Positions 23,909 to 35,282 are shown, counted from the stretch's first letter. The stretch: DNA of 64,000 nt from Azolla caroliniana (GCA_043228905.1 JBHGNT010000004.1:16058001-16122000); one strand, 5' to 3'. The notes: a model not told the origin generated them from the letters alone. Numbers and translations: made by a program.

Positions 23909-24739
23909 GCAGATCGAGGGGAGCTGGATGCGCAGGAAGCCGAAGAGCTGTTCGACCGGGTAGGAGTCAGGCTCTCCCTCACTACGGTGTACAACCCGGA
24001 GGCAAACGGGAAGGTGGAATGCAGACAGGCATTGGTACAAGTTGTGAGTTCTAGACTGTAAGGTCAATACAAGGAGTGCGAACGGTATACAATCGGTGGG
24101 CCAATCGTAAAGTTGTTGGTACGAGCCTACGGAGGCCAGGTCGGGAATTGGCCGCGGCTCCTACCCTACACATTGTGGGCAGACCGAACTAGGCACAGTT
24201 CAGTAACTAGGTTCATGTCGGCGGAGCTGATGTACGTGTAGAAGCCGGTCATGCCGATGGAACGAACGATCTCCTCATGGGCCGCGATAGACTGGAGAGA
24301 TGAGGTGATGCGGGAGGAGCTGTTAACGGCATGAATCCAACAGCTCGAGCGAAGACTGGAGGATGTAGAACAGGCGATGGCGAAGCTGCGCGCGGCAAGG
24401 ACAAAGAACAAGGGGCGATTCGACTGGATTCACCGACTACGACCAAAGAAAATCAAGGAAGACAACTGGGTTCTGGTCTACGACAACAGCCTCGACTACC
24501 AACACAAGGCGATACGGAAGTTGGCGAGGAGGTGGTTCGGGCCTTACGCGGTGACAAGCGCCAACGACAACGGCACCTACCACCTCGTAGAACTCGACAG
24601 AACGAGGATAGTTGTGTCGGTGGCCGGAAAGAGGATGAAGGCATTCAAGAAGCGGCACGAGGACAAACTAGACCCAGAGGGCATGGATCGCGACGACGAC
24701 CGGTTCGGGGCAGGTGACAAAGCGGAGAACGAAAGATAA
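23909..24739 (+). pseudogene. G2b integrase, C-terminal half
   Basis: Continues from 14,543 across the G1b insertion: RGELDAQEAEELFDRVGVRL, then YNPEANGKVE with the catalytic Glu, then a region with stops (near 24,060 and 24,240). The C-terminal domain runs from 24,377 (RLRPKKIKEDNWVLVYD, RWFGPYAVTSANDNGTYHLV: the GPY/F module). It ends with a short acidic tail at TAA 24,737-24,739. No chromodomain follows. A short insertion near 24,010-24,075 (VVSSRL stop GQYKECER) is absent from G2d. Confidence 0.82.
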
Positions 24740-24800
24740 TCGCGGGCCAGTCCTCTCCAACGGAAGTCTATTCTGGCACATACCGGAGGATGCGCGGTTA

Positions 24801-24812
24801 GGTGGGGGCGGA
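24801..24812 (+). other. Polypurine tract of G2b
   Basis: GGTGGGGGCGGA abuts the 3' LTR. G2d has the same kind of tract (GGTGGGGGTGGA, inverted at 61,639-61,650), which supports its role as plus-strand primer. Confidence 0.7.
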
Positions 24813-25417
24813 TGTCGTGGAGAAAACTGTCCCTAGGAGAAATTAGTGGATGAGATGCGTGAACCGGCCCTTACACACGGGCACATGTTTTGATAGATTT
24901 ATATACATAGTAAAGTATAGGCCGAAGATGTAACTATCCTAGGTAGCGCTAGTTCATTAAGTAGGGAATCAGGGAGAATAACATGAATTTAATGGTCTGT
25001 AAATGGCTCTCTCCTTGACCTATAAAGGGAGAGGGAAGGGGCTTGAGGAGGGATTGCATTCTGAAAGGACGAAGTGCCGTCGAACTGGGAACCAAGCTCT
25101 CTCCTCCACCATCACTCTCGCTTCCGTAGGGATTTGGGTTAGGTTGGCTGCTTCTGCTACGTGAAAGCCCGCGTGCTTCCGGTAAAGGCCCCACCACGTA
25201 TTTCAGGGCGTGCATTCGTCTGTGTCTAGTTTATCACCGGCTTTCCGGTTGTAGCATTGCAAGCTGTAATCTATATTGTTATTGGATTCGATTCTCTCAT
25301 TTTCCGTCTCTCTGTTTTTCTGCGAGTCTCTCTCTTTCTCTCTCTCTCTCACGTTCCTCGGTTCAGGGCCCCCACGGTCCCGCCTTATTTCCTACGCGTG
25401 TGTGTAACAACACAACA
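24813..25417 (+). repeat. 3' LTR of G2b
   Basis: 605 bp, TGTCGTGGAG…ACACAACA. Compared with the 5' LTR, differences are frequent and mostly C/T or G/A. The flank resumes G2a RT. Confidence 0.9.
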
Positions 25418-26543
25418 CCGTAAACCATCTATTGGAGTAGGGAGCATTGGACGGATCAAGAATTCCCATCCTAACCTTCTCCTTTAGAAGCCCAATCAGC
25501 TTCGGAATGTGAGCTCTCGGAACCGGGATCGGCTTGAGGTTGCAAGGTACATGCGGCACCGTAAATATCACCATCGGCTCTATCATCTTCGGGTCGGCAC
25601 ATCTGATTTCTTGTGGAGAGAAGGCGAAGGCTTTCCCATCTCTCTCAAGCATCATTCGAAACCTCTCTTTTTCTTTGGGGAGAAGGAAGCCATCCTTCCC
25701 GACTTGGAGTTTCCCTCTTGATTTGTCGGTGAAGGTATGGTCTATCCCTTTTGGGTCTCTGAGACTTGGATCCTTGGTAATTTCTTTCATCCTTTGCCAA
25801 CTAGCCTCCGATAATGGAATAGCTATTGGCTTGACCTTCTTATCTACTGATTTATATTTTGTGTTTACTTTGACCAACTCCTCCATGACCCCTCATCGAC
25901 ATTCGTCGATGGTGGTATACAAGTTGATGGAGTTGACTTGAATCGTATGTGGCTCATGAGGGCTCAAGTCCACAATACTCTCTATTTCTCCGATTGTATC
26001 ATTAAATGAGGCTTCCTCCATGACCCATGATATGTTGTCTTCTTCTTCTAATATTCGTTGTTCTTTTAGCCAATGTTCAAAGTTAGGTGCTAAATATAGT
26101 TTTCCTTCTTGCTTCTTTCTTCTTTTCGGGGACTTACCTGACTTTTGACCATCAAGACTCTTCACCCGAGCGAATGTTGCTCCATTATCGAACACCTTAG
26201 TCTCCATCCTTCATGATGTTATGTAGGGTTGCCCAAGAATCACCGAATGGGAAGCCGAATCTTGCACAAAACAGTGTTGGTCGATCTCTACATCCCTGAT
26301 TGTGACTTGAATGTTGGGACATGCTCCATAAAGATCTTCCATGGCCTTCATCGCCACATGAATCTTCCATCCATGGTTCATGTTGATAGGACATCTTCCC
26401 TTCTTGTAGAAATCCGTCGACATGAGGTTAATCTCTGATCCATGGTCTATAAGAGCCACAACCGTCTCTTTCTTCTCTCCAATCTTCATCGGAGTTTCCG
26501 TTGTCGCTCTCACCCAATGGGGTCGTGTATAATGACTATCCAC
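25418..26543 (-). pseudogene. G2a protease and N-terminal RT
   Basis: The minus strand reads ATTETPMKIGEKKETVVALI-DHGSEINLMSTDFYKKG (protease; Asp-His-Gly in place of the usual DSG/DTG), then GACPNIQVTIRDVEIDQH and VILGQPYITS. A spacer with a frame change near 26,210 leads to RT from 25,886 (KVNTKYKSVDKKVKPIAIPL, PVPRAHIPKLIGLLKEKVRM, SNAPYSNRWF). The G2b insertion at 25,417 cuts it, and RT continues at 1,101. The fragment is open over long stretches, so it is less decayed than G2b. Confidence 0.83.
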
Positions 26544-27234
26544 TAGATCTTCTTCTTCTCTTCCATTCTTGCCATAGTTATGGTATTGGTTGTCACCTTT
26601 GTCTAACTTCCCTCTTCCTCATCCGCTTGTTGTCTTTTACGTTTGATAAGATCGACAATGGTCTCATGGAACTCCTTCTTTGCAATTCCAAGTAGTTCTC
26701 TCAATGTAAGGTCAATACAGCTATCGAGCACTCTTTCTTAAGTTAGTTGTTTGTTCAATATCCGACCTTAATTTGTATGTTTGCGTTGATCTATACTTCC
26801 CCTTCTTGGCATTCTCCTCAATGGGTTGAGTTGGTTCCTTGGCTCTCTTGTTTCAGCTTCCATCTTCTTGATGTGTGGTCTTGATCATCTCTTCCTTCTT
26901 CTTAAATCCTCTTGTATCATGTTTCTTAGAAGGGCCTTCATCTAGATCCGTCCTCTTCCGCTTCTCATCCACAAACACTTTGTGGGTTTCGCATATGACC
27001 TCTGCGGAGATCGTGTTGTTATCAACCGGATCCGCCCACCCGGTAAGGTCTCATACATGAAGGTTGGCGAAGCTTAGCATCATCTGAATTAATCTTCCCT
27101 TTTTTTTAGTACTCGAGGATGGTCACCCAAAACCCCGTTCCCGGTTTAATCATTCCAAGCTTCTCCTTCTCGATTCTTATACCGGCAGTGTATAGCGTCG
27201 ACGTGGCTCGTATCGGCCTCATCCATGATTTTCT
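26544..27234 (-). pseudogene. G2a linker between gag and protease
   Basis: No long frame, but the minus strand translates to a diverged copy of the G2b linker: KLRSDIEQTTNLRK near 26,750 and LRELLGIAKKEFHETIVDLI near 26,660, matching G2b TDLRKVLEEQ and FHDSIVDLVKRKR at 12,210-12,340. Frameshifts and stops lie between these blocks. Confidence 0.65.
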
Positions 27235-28222
27235 TTAGACCCCCCCCCCCCCACCACCAAAATTCACTTGCAAGGGCTTTCGAGTCTCACTTGAGTGTAT
27301 AATGTTGCTTTCCATGTAGACGAGGTTTTGTCGAATTGCCTCTTGAAGGCTAGCATAATCTTTCCTTGCATGATCAACACTATCACACCATACACATCTA
27401 TATGGGTCTTTCCCCTTCGGCCCTCTACGACTCACTTTAACTAATGAATCCGCTTCGAATTTTCGTGCCAACTCTTCAATGACAGGGTTCTCCATCGCTC
27501 TTTCGGTCAGCTCGCTTTGCTTTGTCATCTCAGTTGCTATTGGAGCCTTCCTTCTTTCGACTACCAGGCCAGCCATGTCAGAATCATCTAGCCATCGACG
27601 ACGTTTGCCAAATAGATCACATGCTCTTCTTACAACAACCCAATCTGTTATGAGACCATTGGGTTGTGCTTCATCCTCTAATATACTACCTAGTCCTCGT
27701 CTATCTTTTGCATCTACCATCTTTAAGAAGTACATAAACTTTATCTCCTTCGAGAAGTGTTTGGTCGGTTTTCGGGAGACGGTTGTACATTTGGTCAAAT
27801 TTGGTGTACACTCCCGATGTGTTCATGTTCTTCTCCTTCTTCTCGATCCACTTCATCAACGTATGATGAGTCATCCTCGACGCATCTTCAAGCATATATT
27901 CAGCCAAAAGCACCCTTTCAAATCCCACCCATGTTGTTTGGGCAGCTTGAATCTCCCTTATACGGCCTTGTAACCCAATAGTTGCGACACACTTGAAGCT
28001 TGATATTTGCTTCTCTTCGATGACATCACGTTGTTGCGTCTCTGTCTTGTATGTAGCAAGAAAATCCGTAATGTTTCTTCCACCAAATTGGCCTACTATC
28101 TCAACGGTTCGGTCGATGGCCTTGTCTAAGCTTGTATCATTATCTCGAGCTCTCATCATATGCTCTACAATAGCCACCAAATTTTCCACTTCATCAGCTT
28201 GGGTGTTTGACGAAGAAGCCAT
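27235..28222 (-). pseudogene. G2a gag
   Basis: ATG at 28,220-28,222 lies just after the primer site. The N-terminal half (27,701-28,222: DKAIDRTVEIVGQFGGRNIT, DKVYVLLKDG) and the C-terminal half (27,235-27,798: MVDAKDRRGLGSILEDEAQP, DSDMAG) are in different frames joined near 27,730. One complete CCHC knuckle, CVWCDSVDHARKDC, is followed by IHSSETRKPLQVNF and a run of glycine codons (C run at 27,240-27,252). Homologous to gag at 1,754, 35,283 and 54,837. Confidence 0.82.
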
Positions 28223-28266
28223 CTTCTAATCTTCTATTTCAAGCACTTGATCCTTCCTACCACCTC

Positions 28267-28287
28267 TTCACATCGGGTACACCACTT
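28267..28287 (-). other. Primer binding site of G2a
   Basis: On the element strand AAGTGGTGTACCCGATGTGA, a diverged version of the G2-type site, between the LTR and gag. Confidence 0.65.
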
Positions 28288-28295
28288 AGATATCT

Positions 28296-29975
28296 TGTGA
28301 AAATCCGTCACTATGTGCGGATCGTGAGGCGGAACTGCCGGGGTTATGGACGGGAACGAAATAGAGCTCACACCCACAACACAAGGAAGGCTTACACAAA
28401 CAAGGCACGAGTATTCAAACGTGTTTGTGAAAAGGAGAGGTGCATGAGCAAGCCCGAATCAACCCCTAGTCACAAGACGAACGAATGCACGTGAGGAAGG
28501 CTTACACATGGACACACAAGGAAAATGCTTACTTACACACACGAGAGACAGAGTTTCGAATGCCTTTGTGAAAAGAGAGGTGCATGAGCAAGGCCGAACG
28601 CTCCCTTGTTACAAGACACGCGAACACACAAGCAAGGTTTACACACGGGAGACACAATTTCGAACATCTTTGTCAAAGGAGAGGTGCATGGGCAATCCCG
28701 AGCGCTCCATTGTCACAAGTCACACGAACACACAAGCAAGGTTTACACACGGGAGACACAATTTTGAACACCTTTGTGAAAGGAGAGGTGCATGGGAAAG
28801 CCCGAACACTCCCTTGCCACAAGTCGCACGAACACACAAGCAAGGTTTACACATGGGAGACACAATTTCGAACACCTTTTTGAAAGGAGAGGTGCATGGG
28901 CAAGCCCGAACACTCCCTTGCCACAAGTCGCACGAACACATAAGAAAGGTTTACACACAGGAGACACAATTTCGAACGCCTTTGTGAAAGGAGAGGTGCA
29001 TGTGCAAGCCGGAACACTCCCTTGCCACAAGTCGCACGAACACACAAGCAAGGTTTACACATGGGAGACACAATTTCGAACACCTTTTTGAAAGGAGAGG
29101 TGCATGGGCAAGCCCGAATGCTCCCTTGCCACAAGTCGCACAAACACACAAGAAAGATTTAAACTAACACACAAGACACGTAAGTTTGAATGTCTTTGTG
29201 AAAGGAGAGGTGCATGGGCAAGCCCGAAACGCTCCCTTGTCACAAGACACACAAACAAATAAGCATAGATGACGATAACAAATAAGCACAATCAAGATTT
29301 ACACATAAGACAAGTAGATGAAAGAAAACATTAGTTCATATCAATATAATAGATTCTTTCATAATATAAGAATCATGTTACAATGGGTTGGATGGGAATA
29401 TGAAGGATTCTTTATAAAGGAATGGGGGAAGAGAGGTGGAGGAAAGAAGAGAGTGGAGTATAGAAGGAGTTTCTTTGTTGATGATGCCTCTGGATGTTGT
29501 TCATCCTTCTTCTTCCACTTTCCAATTGAGTAGAGCTTCCGCGTTCCTTCTCCCTCCCCCCCTTTTTCACTAGAATAGGCTCTTATTTATAGGTTTAGGA
29601 TTGCTTGCCTTTTTCCCCTAAAAAAAAGCTTGTCTATATGAGTTGACTTTTCTTTTCCTCACTATTTCTGTTTTCTAGCCTCCAATTTGACATGCAAGAT
29701 AGCTTTAGGTTAGCTTTCTTATGCATCTTTTCTTTTCTAATTTGGACATTTGACGAGGAAATTATGAGCTTTTTACTCGACCTTGCCCTCATATCCACGA
29801 CTAGCTTTTCTTTTCCCATTTTTTTCTCTATTTTTGTCTACTTTCGAAAACCTCTTCTAACTTTTTATCCTTTCATTTATTACTATAGTTGACTTGAGGA
29901 AATTAGTTTATTTGGACCACTATTTTATTCTCTTTTGAGGGTGGTTTCAAACTATGTGTCGAAAACATCACGACA
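28296..29975 (-). repeat. 5' LTR of G2a, enlarged by tandem repeats
   Basis: About 1,680 bp, far longer than the 605-612 bp LTRs of G2b and G2d. On the element strand it opens TGTCGTGATG at 29,975 and ends near 28,296, next to the primer site. About 890 bp of it is a 104-bp tandem array. The inner boundary is accurate to about 10 bp. Confidence 0.7.
28380..29270. repeat. 104-bp minisatellite inside the G2a LTR
   Basis: The landmark GAGGTGCATG recurs with its TGCATG at 28,441, 28,581, 28,685, 28,789, 28,893, 28,997, 29,101 and 29,211. That is five consecutive spacings of exactly 104 bp, flanked by diverged units of 140 and 110. Repeats of this size create long spurious reading frames on both strands; none looks coding. 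Confidence 0.9.
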
Positions 29976-30660
29976 TCAGTTTTCAGTTAGAGATGAACAA
30001 GTCGGTAGTGTGCTAACTCAAGAAGTCGCTTTACTGCTTGAAGCAAGCCCCCCATGCTTGGAATTCGAAATTCACACACCGGTTGTGTAAGATGGGGTTT
30101 GCGACCTCGAAGTCTAAGTCTTTGTTGTTCATCTAGCGAGATTTAGTGTGCATCTTTCTATACATGGATGATCTAATCATCACCAGACTCGGACTCGCTG
30201 AAATCGGCCAAGTGAAGTCCTAGCTGTTGGACGCATTCGGAAAGAAGCACCTAGGGGACCTTGATTATTTCGTTGGGATCGAAGTGATCCATACTGCCAA
30301 CAAGATATTGCTCTCAGAGCGACACTATGTGTTGAATATGATGTACAAGTTTGGCATGACAGATTGTCGACCAGTTGCCACACCCGTGGACTGGAATCTA
30401 AAGCTTGGTCCCGACTCCAGACCGGCCTTCAATGAGAGAAGGTTCTGAAAAATTGTTGGAAGCCTCATTTACTTAACGATCACCCGACCTGAGATCAACT
30501 ATCGGGGCGGACCGATCAATTAGTTTATGCAGAAGCTGAGAGTCGAGCACCTACAGTGCACACATCGACTCTTAAGATATGTGAGTGGCACTAAGGATCG
30601 GGGCTTGTTATACCGACACGATGTTGTGGAGGACTCTGGCCATCGGGAGAAAAGGAGCCG
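29976..30660 (+). pseudogene. Copia E: RT/RNase H fragment
   Basis: Plus-strand Ty1/copia RT beginning mid-gene at the G2a edge: LEMNKSVVC, LKKSLYCLKQAPHAWN, LCKMGFATSKSKS, then FLYMDDLIIT with the catalytic YMDD. It continues LDYFVGIEVIHTANKILLSE, HYVLNMMYKFGMTDCRPVAT and TRPEINY to LRYVSGTKDRGLLYRHDVV, where homology stops. Stops occur near 30,003 and 30,135, among other places. Its upstream half lies left of the window, because G2a inserted into it. About 70 bp of unassigned AT-rich sequence follow before copia D. Confidence 0.8.
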
Positions 30661-30729
30661 AATACGCATGAATGGGGATGTCCACAGATGCACACTAACT
30701 AGCCTTTATGTACAAATATATGTAAATAT

Positions 30730-31186
30730 TGTTGAGCGAGCAAGCTCAACTCGGGTCGATCGGCTGAAGAAGCTGAGAACCGAATCGGTTGAAGACCGAT
30801 CGGGGAGACCCAAATCGGTTGTGTGGACCGAGAACTAAGAGCCTTGTTGTGAGGGACTCGGGTAGGCCGTTAATAGACTATATTCCTATTACAGTAAATG
30901 GGAATATTATATGTAGAATTAGTGTCAGGCTCATTTATGAGCATTCAAGTACTAACGATACTTGTGTCAGCCGACTACTCAGGGCTTGTATAAAAAGTGC
31001 TCACTGAGCACAAAGTATGTACAAAGCGTTATTCCTCTTAATATAATTTTGTGTCTACTCTCTCTACGTTTGTCTGTCTCTCTGATTCTCTGTGTTCTCT
31101 GCATTTACTCAATTGTTGTGTTTCAGAACATCAACGGTATACTTTGTGTCTTTTACGCACACTTCCGCACATCGTATTCTTTTACA
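30730..31186 (+). repeat. 5' LTR of copia D
   Basis: 457 bp, TGTTGAGCGA…CTTTTACA, with a TATA-like TATAAAAAG near 30,990 and a CT-rich leader. Both ends resemble the copia F LTRs (TGTTGAGCGG; GTGCGGAAG inverted). Confidence 0.82.
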
Positions 31187-31198
31187 TGGTATCAGAGT
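31187..31198 (+). other. Primer binding site of copia D
   Basis: TGGTATCAGAGT directly after the LTR, complementary to the 3' end of initiator methionine tRNA, the usual plant copia primer. Confidence 0.88.
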
Positions 31199-31290
31199 GA
31201 CAGGGTTGAGACTCCTCTGCAGCCAAAAGAAAAGCAAGCAATCAAGATAGAGTCAAGTTTTCTTGTTTTCGAAAAAGATACGACAGAAAT

Positions 31291-31990
31291 ATGGACAGAG
31301 GATTGGGAAGCTCGCTTCCGACTGAAAAGCTCAACAGGAGCAACTATGCATCTTGGTCATTCAGGATGCACCAATACCTGCTCGTCCATGGCTACTGGAG
31401 TTATGTTGAAGGAGCTAATGACGATGCACCCGAATCGACACACAGAGACTTCCCAGCTTGGGAACAGGCGGCAAGCAAAGTTCTCTATTGTTTTGCGTCC
31501 TATGTGAGCGATCAGCCCATGAGCTACATTTGGGATGCTAAGACGCCAAAGGACGTGTGGGCTAATCTTAAAAGTGTTTTCGTCATCAACACGACGGCTA
31601 GGAAGTTGTAGCTCCGGCAGGAGCTAAGCAATGTCTGACACAAAGATCTCTCTGTGACTGATTATACAACCCGAATCAAGGGGATTTGTGACTCTCGCCT
31701 CCATCAACGTGAACGTCCAGGAGGATGAAATGGTGCATGTTTTCCTTGGAGGTTTAACATTTAAGTACGGAGCATTCGGGATGGCGGTCTGCACAAGGGA
31801 GAATATGTCATCGTTTTTCGAGCTTCAATCGATGTTTCTCGTAGAAGAAAACCACGCGGGTTCGTCAACGAGTACGCATATGGACAAAAAAATGTTGTAT
31901 ACGGAGGCAGAGAGGCCCCATGGTCATGGTGGATGAGGCGGATCGGCACACATTGGAGGCGGCCGACAAGTGCAAAATTTATGGCATAAT
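31291..31990 (+). pseudogene. Copia D gag
   Basis: MDRGLGSSLPTEKLNRSNYA, SWSFRMHQYLLVHGYWSYVE, WDAKTPKDVWANLKSVF: the copia Gag N-terminus, closely related to copia B gag at 51,199-51,765 (-). A TAG at about 31,609 and a frameshift near 31,690 interrupt it. The second part reads FGMAVCTRENMSSFFELQSM and MLYTEAERPHGHGG. No zinc knuckle could be identified with confidence. Confidence 0.78.
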
Positions 31991-34512
31991 CGGAATGCCG
32001 ACGTGAGGAATCACCAGGAGTGGTTCTTGACTCTGGAAAAGCTGGAGGAGCAGCCAGGGGTCGTCAAATCTGGTGATGACACCCCTCACCCCATCAAACA
32101 CATTGGAGATATCCCTCTCAGCCATGTTAGCCAGAAGGGAATCATGAGAAATGTCTTGCATGTGCCGACAATCACCAAAAATTTGGTGTCGGTCGAACAA
32201 ATAGTCAACCAAGGCATGCAAGTTCGATTTACTCATCTCAGGTGCTACATAGAAGAGGAAGGCAAGATAATCATGCAAGGGCGCCAAGAAGGGAGGATGT
32301 TCATCCTCGAGACCAATGATGTAGGTACTGCTATGTTTGCGAAAGGGCAAAAGGTCGAATCAGATATCGACCTATGGCACAAGTGGCTTCGAGAGATGCA
32401 GACGAAACACATTGTTTTTGGCTTGCTGAAATTGAGTGGCTGAAAGGGCCAAGCCTGCGAAGCTTGCCAATTAGGGAAGCATCACCGGCTTCTATTCCCA
32501 AATGAAAGAAATCGTAGCCGAAACAAGCTCGATTTAATCCACTAGGATGTATGGGGACCGACACAAAACGTAAGTCTTCGTGGGAGCCGATATTTCGTGA
32601 TTTTCATCGATGATTTCACTCGGCATACTTGGGCATGCACGATAGAGAAGAAAAGTGAAGTCTTCTCTTGTTTCTTGAAGGTGAAGAGCCTTGCCGAACG
32701 GGAGACAGGTCGTAAAATCAAATATCTTAGGGACCGATGGCGGAAAGGAGTACTTCTCCGACAAGTTCTCAAGTTAGCTGCAAAATGAAGGAATTCGGCA
32801 CAAATTCTCCATGCAGATACATGCCGCAGCAGAACGGCATGGCCGAGCAAAAGAATCAGACGATCGAAGAAGCGGCCAGGGCAATGCTCGAAGAGAAGCA
32901 TATGCCGAAATTTTATTAGGGACGAAGCCGTGAAGATGGTTGTTTACCTGTAGAATCAGACTTCTGCAAATGGAGAAGTGTTGCCACATGAGTTGTACTT
33001 TGAGAAGAAGCCGAACTTGGCATACTTAAGGGTTTTCGGCAGCATAGCGTATGTATACGTGCCAAAGGAGAAACAAAAGAAGTTAGATGCGAAAGCCAAA
33101 AAATGTATCCTGGTCGGTTACTCGGATGAGAAAAAAGGGTATAAATGTTATAACCCCCAAACAAAAAAAGCCCGAGTGAGCCGAGATGTTGGCTTCATGA
33201 TACTTTCCATCGCCACCTACCCCCATGCACTCCATTTCGAATTCTAAGGATGACACCAAGGAGGCCGAAATGCCTCCGCATAGTGATGAATCGGAGCTCT
33301 GAGAGAGTCCGATCTCATTTCGGCTAAGTGGGCCGAATGAGGGGCTAAGCCAAGATGGTCAACCGAGTGAAGAGCTGGCGAGTAGTGAGGACTCGACCGT
33401 GCAGTCCCTGCGCAAGGAACCGAGGAGACGGTTTACGCACAAGGAGAAGGGAAAGAAGAAGATGCCATAGTACGATACCAGTCGTGCCGAGTCAGATCAT
33501 AGTGAATCTGACTTCGAACCAATCGAAAAGGAACCTCTGGGGAAGAGGTTGAAATCGGCCAAGAAGGCCGCAAAATCGGGGAATCAAGAATTACGTCGAT
33601 CCACCCGCCTGAAGAACTCCATAAAGAGATACAGGTAAAATGAGTATATGGCACATCGTTATGAATATATGGCGAAAACGGCCGAAGTGCGTGATCCGGC
33701 GACCTACGTAGAAGTGGCAAAAGACGCTAATTGGCGTGTCGTGATGGAGGAAGAGATGCGAGACTTGGAACCTAGTTGACGCATGTAAAGGTGTAAAGAC
33801 GATCGGATGCAGATGGGTGTACAAGCTGAACTACAACACTGACGGCTAGTGGTAAAGGGCTATACATAGAAGCACGACATCGATTACGATGAGAGATTCA
33901 TGCATGTTGCAAAGATGACAATTGTCCGTGTACTACTGGTCGTAGCAACGGCGAAGGGGTGGCACTTACATCAAATGGATGTAAAGAATGTGTTCCTGGA
34001 AGGCGATATTGAGGAATAAGTGTACATAATACAACCCCCTAGATTTCTATCCAAATGGAGCACTTCGGCAGTTTGTCGATTGCAGAAGTCATTATACAGA
34101 GTTGAGCACGCTCCGCATGCCTGGAATGTGAAAATCACGTAGCGATTATGTAGAAGGGATTGCTCCATCAAAGTCAGACTCTTGATTGTTCCTTCGGCTA
34201 AGTCAGACTGGATTGATAAGCATTCTCCTTTATGTTGATGATTTAATCATCACCGGAGCCGACCTTAGAGAAATCTGCCAAGTCAAGTGTCAACTTGCGG
34301 CATCATTCGAAATGAAGGATCTTGGAGACCTTCATTACTTCCTCGGGATTGAAGTGATCCATGCCCCCGAAGGCATATTGATCAGCCAACACCACTGCAT
34401 CCTGAATATGCTCTGCAAGTTCAGGATGGCAGATTGTAAATCCGTCTTAACCCCTAAAGACAGAAACATCAAGCTTTGCCAAGAATCAGGAAATGAGTGT
34501 GACTCGACACGG
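31991..34512 (+). pseudogene. Copia D pol: protease/integrase/RT remnants
   Basis: Protease-downstream block (GIMRNVLHVPTITKNLVSVE near 32,150). Integrase shreds (FIDDFTRHTWACTIEKKSE near 32,600; MPQQNGMAEQKNQTIEEAAR near 32,825 with the catalytic Glu; FGSIAYVYVPKEKQKKLDAK near 33,030). Then RT (KTIGCRWVYKLNYN near 33,800; LLYVDDLIITGADL near 34,220 with YVDD; DLGDLHYFLGIEVIHAPEGI). Dozens of stops and shifts. It ends at STRCRSVI against the gypsy C LTR. Confidence 0.78.
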
Positions 34513-35245
34513 TGTCGTAGTGTAATTCGCACACTACGTGAAAATCGCATTTTGTCCCTCCGGATGGAACCAGTAAGGAGAACCGGTAAGAACCAGATCA
34601 AGCAGAACCGGCAAGAGTGGATAAAGAAGGCCGGTGAGAGTCTCTCACCCGATGAAGAGACAAATTTGTAAATAGAAGAAAAGATTGTTACATGCATAGG
34701 GCAAGATTCGAACCCTCTACCTCCATGTTAACAAATTTTAAGCCTTACCACTATACGAGCATATTATGAATTTTAAAGTAATACTAAACTTTATCCCATG
34801 TAAATATTCTAGATATGCATGGTACAAAAAGATTATTCATGTATACACACTTGAGTTAAAAAGAAAAAGATTGGATAGAAAGCTAATCAGGGACATGCAG
34901 TGTGCATGGTAACTAAAGTTAGCAAAAGCATGATGCTTGCATGTGATAAACTTCGACTCTTCCAACACTATATAGGGAAGAGAGGAAGATGTATAGGGGT
35001 TGTTGATTTTTTTTATAGGGATTGATTAATATAAAATATTCGTGGGATTCACGATTTTGCCATCTAATTCTCTCTTACAATCTAAGTATCCATTAATACA
35101 TTAACTCGCGGGATTCACGAGTTTCACATCTCCATCTTGCAATCTATTCATAACAAAAACTATCTCATATTCTTCTTCTCCTAGTCCAAAACCTCAGTGG
35201 TTCCCACCCAATTCACGCAACGATCCGGAGCCGAAAGGCACAACA
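34513..35245 (+). repeat. 5' LTR of gypsy C
   Basis: About 733 bp, probably from TGTCGTAG (34,513) to CAACA (35,245). The start is less sure because only one LTR is present. It includes a TATA-like CTATATAGGG near 34,970 and a tRNA-like block. Confidence 0.6.
34699..34758 (-). repeat. tRNA-like block inside the gypsy C LTR
   Basis: On the minus strand TAGTGGTAAGGC (like a pol III A box) is followed about 30 bp later by GGTTCGAATC (B box) and TTGCCC. It is not a functional tRNA gene, because the acceptor and anticodon stems do not pair properly. The LTRs at 54,165 and 57,019 hold the same arrangement. Confidence 0.6.
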
Positions 35246-35247
35246 CA

Positions 35248-35267
35248 AGTGGTGAACCCGACATGAA
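35248..35267 (+). other. Primer binding site of gypsy C
   Basis: AGTGGTGAACCCGACATGAA, the G2-type primer site. Confidence 0.72.
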
Positions 35268-35282
35268 ACGGGTGGCAAGGAG

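Larger units (their letters stand above)
1102..25417 (+). mobile_element. Ty3/gypsy element G2b, host of two further insertions
   Basis: The element has two 605-bp LTRs (1,102-1,706 and 24,813-25,417), a primer site, gag, protease, RT, integrase and a polypurine tract. Its own sequence is interrupted by G1a (2,682-11,736) and G1b (14,544-23,908). It sits in the RT of G2a with a short target duplication that has diverged (CTGT before the left LTR, CCGT after the right one). The LTRs differ at many sites, largely transitions, and gag and pol carry several stops. RNase H and the integrase zinc domain have been deleted. The element is inactive and clearly older than G1c. Confidence 0.9.
1..29975 (-). 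mobile_element. Ty3/gypsy element G2a, split by a nested insertion and cut by the window edge
   Basis: A minus-strand gypsy element occupies 25,418-29,975 and 1-1,101. Reading on the minus strand the order is LTR (28,296-29,975), primer site, gag, linker, protease, start of RT; then after the G2b insertion the rest of RT and the start of RNase H, running off the window at position 1. The protein reads across the insertion without a gap (…YSNRWF then TVPKKNG…), which proves that the two pieces were one gene. It lies inside copia E, whose RT begins at 29,976. The left LTR and its TSD lie outside the window. It is older than everything nested in it. Confidence 0.85.
30730..34512 (+). mobile_element. 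Ty1/copia element D, decayed, 3' end lost
   Basis: A 5' LTR, an initiator-Met type primer site, gag, integrase and RT are recognisable. Copia D stops in RT at 34,512, where the LTR of gypsy C begins. Neither RNase H nor a 3' LTR was found. Confidence 0.82.

Noticed and set aside
28380-29270. CRISPR-like repeat array
   Set aside because: Repeats are contiguous 104-bp units without unique spacers, in plant-type retroelement DNA.
28508-29291. Overlapping long reading frames on both strands
   Set aside because: They arise from the 104-bp tandem array in the G2a LTR; the peptides are repeats of the unit and match no protein family.
34699-34758. A real tRNA gene
   Set aside because: Only A-box-like and T-arm-like parts are recognisable; acceptor and anticodon arms do not fold, and the block lies within an LTR.
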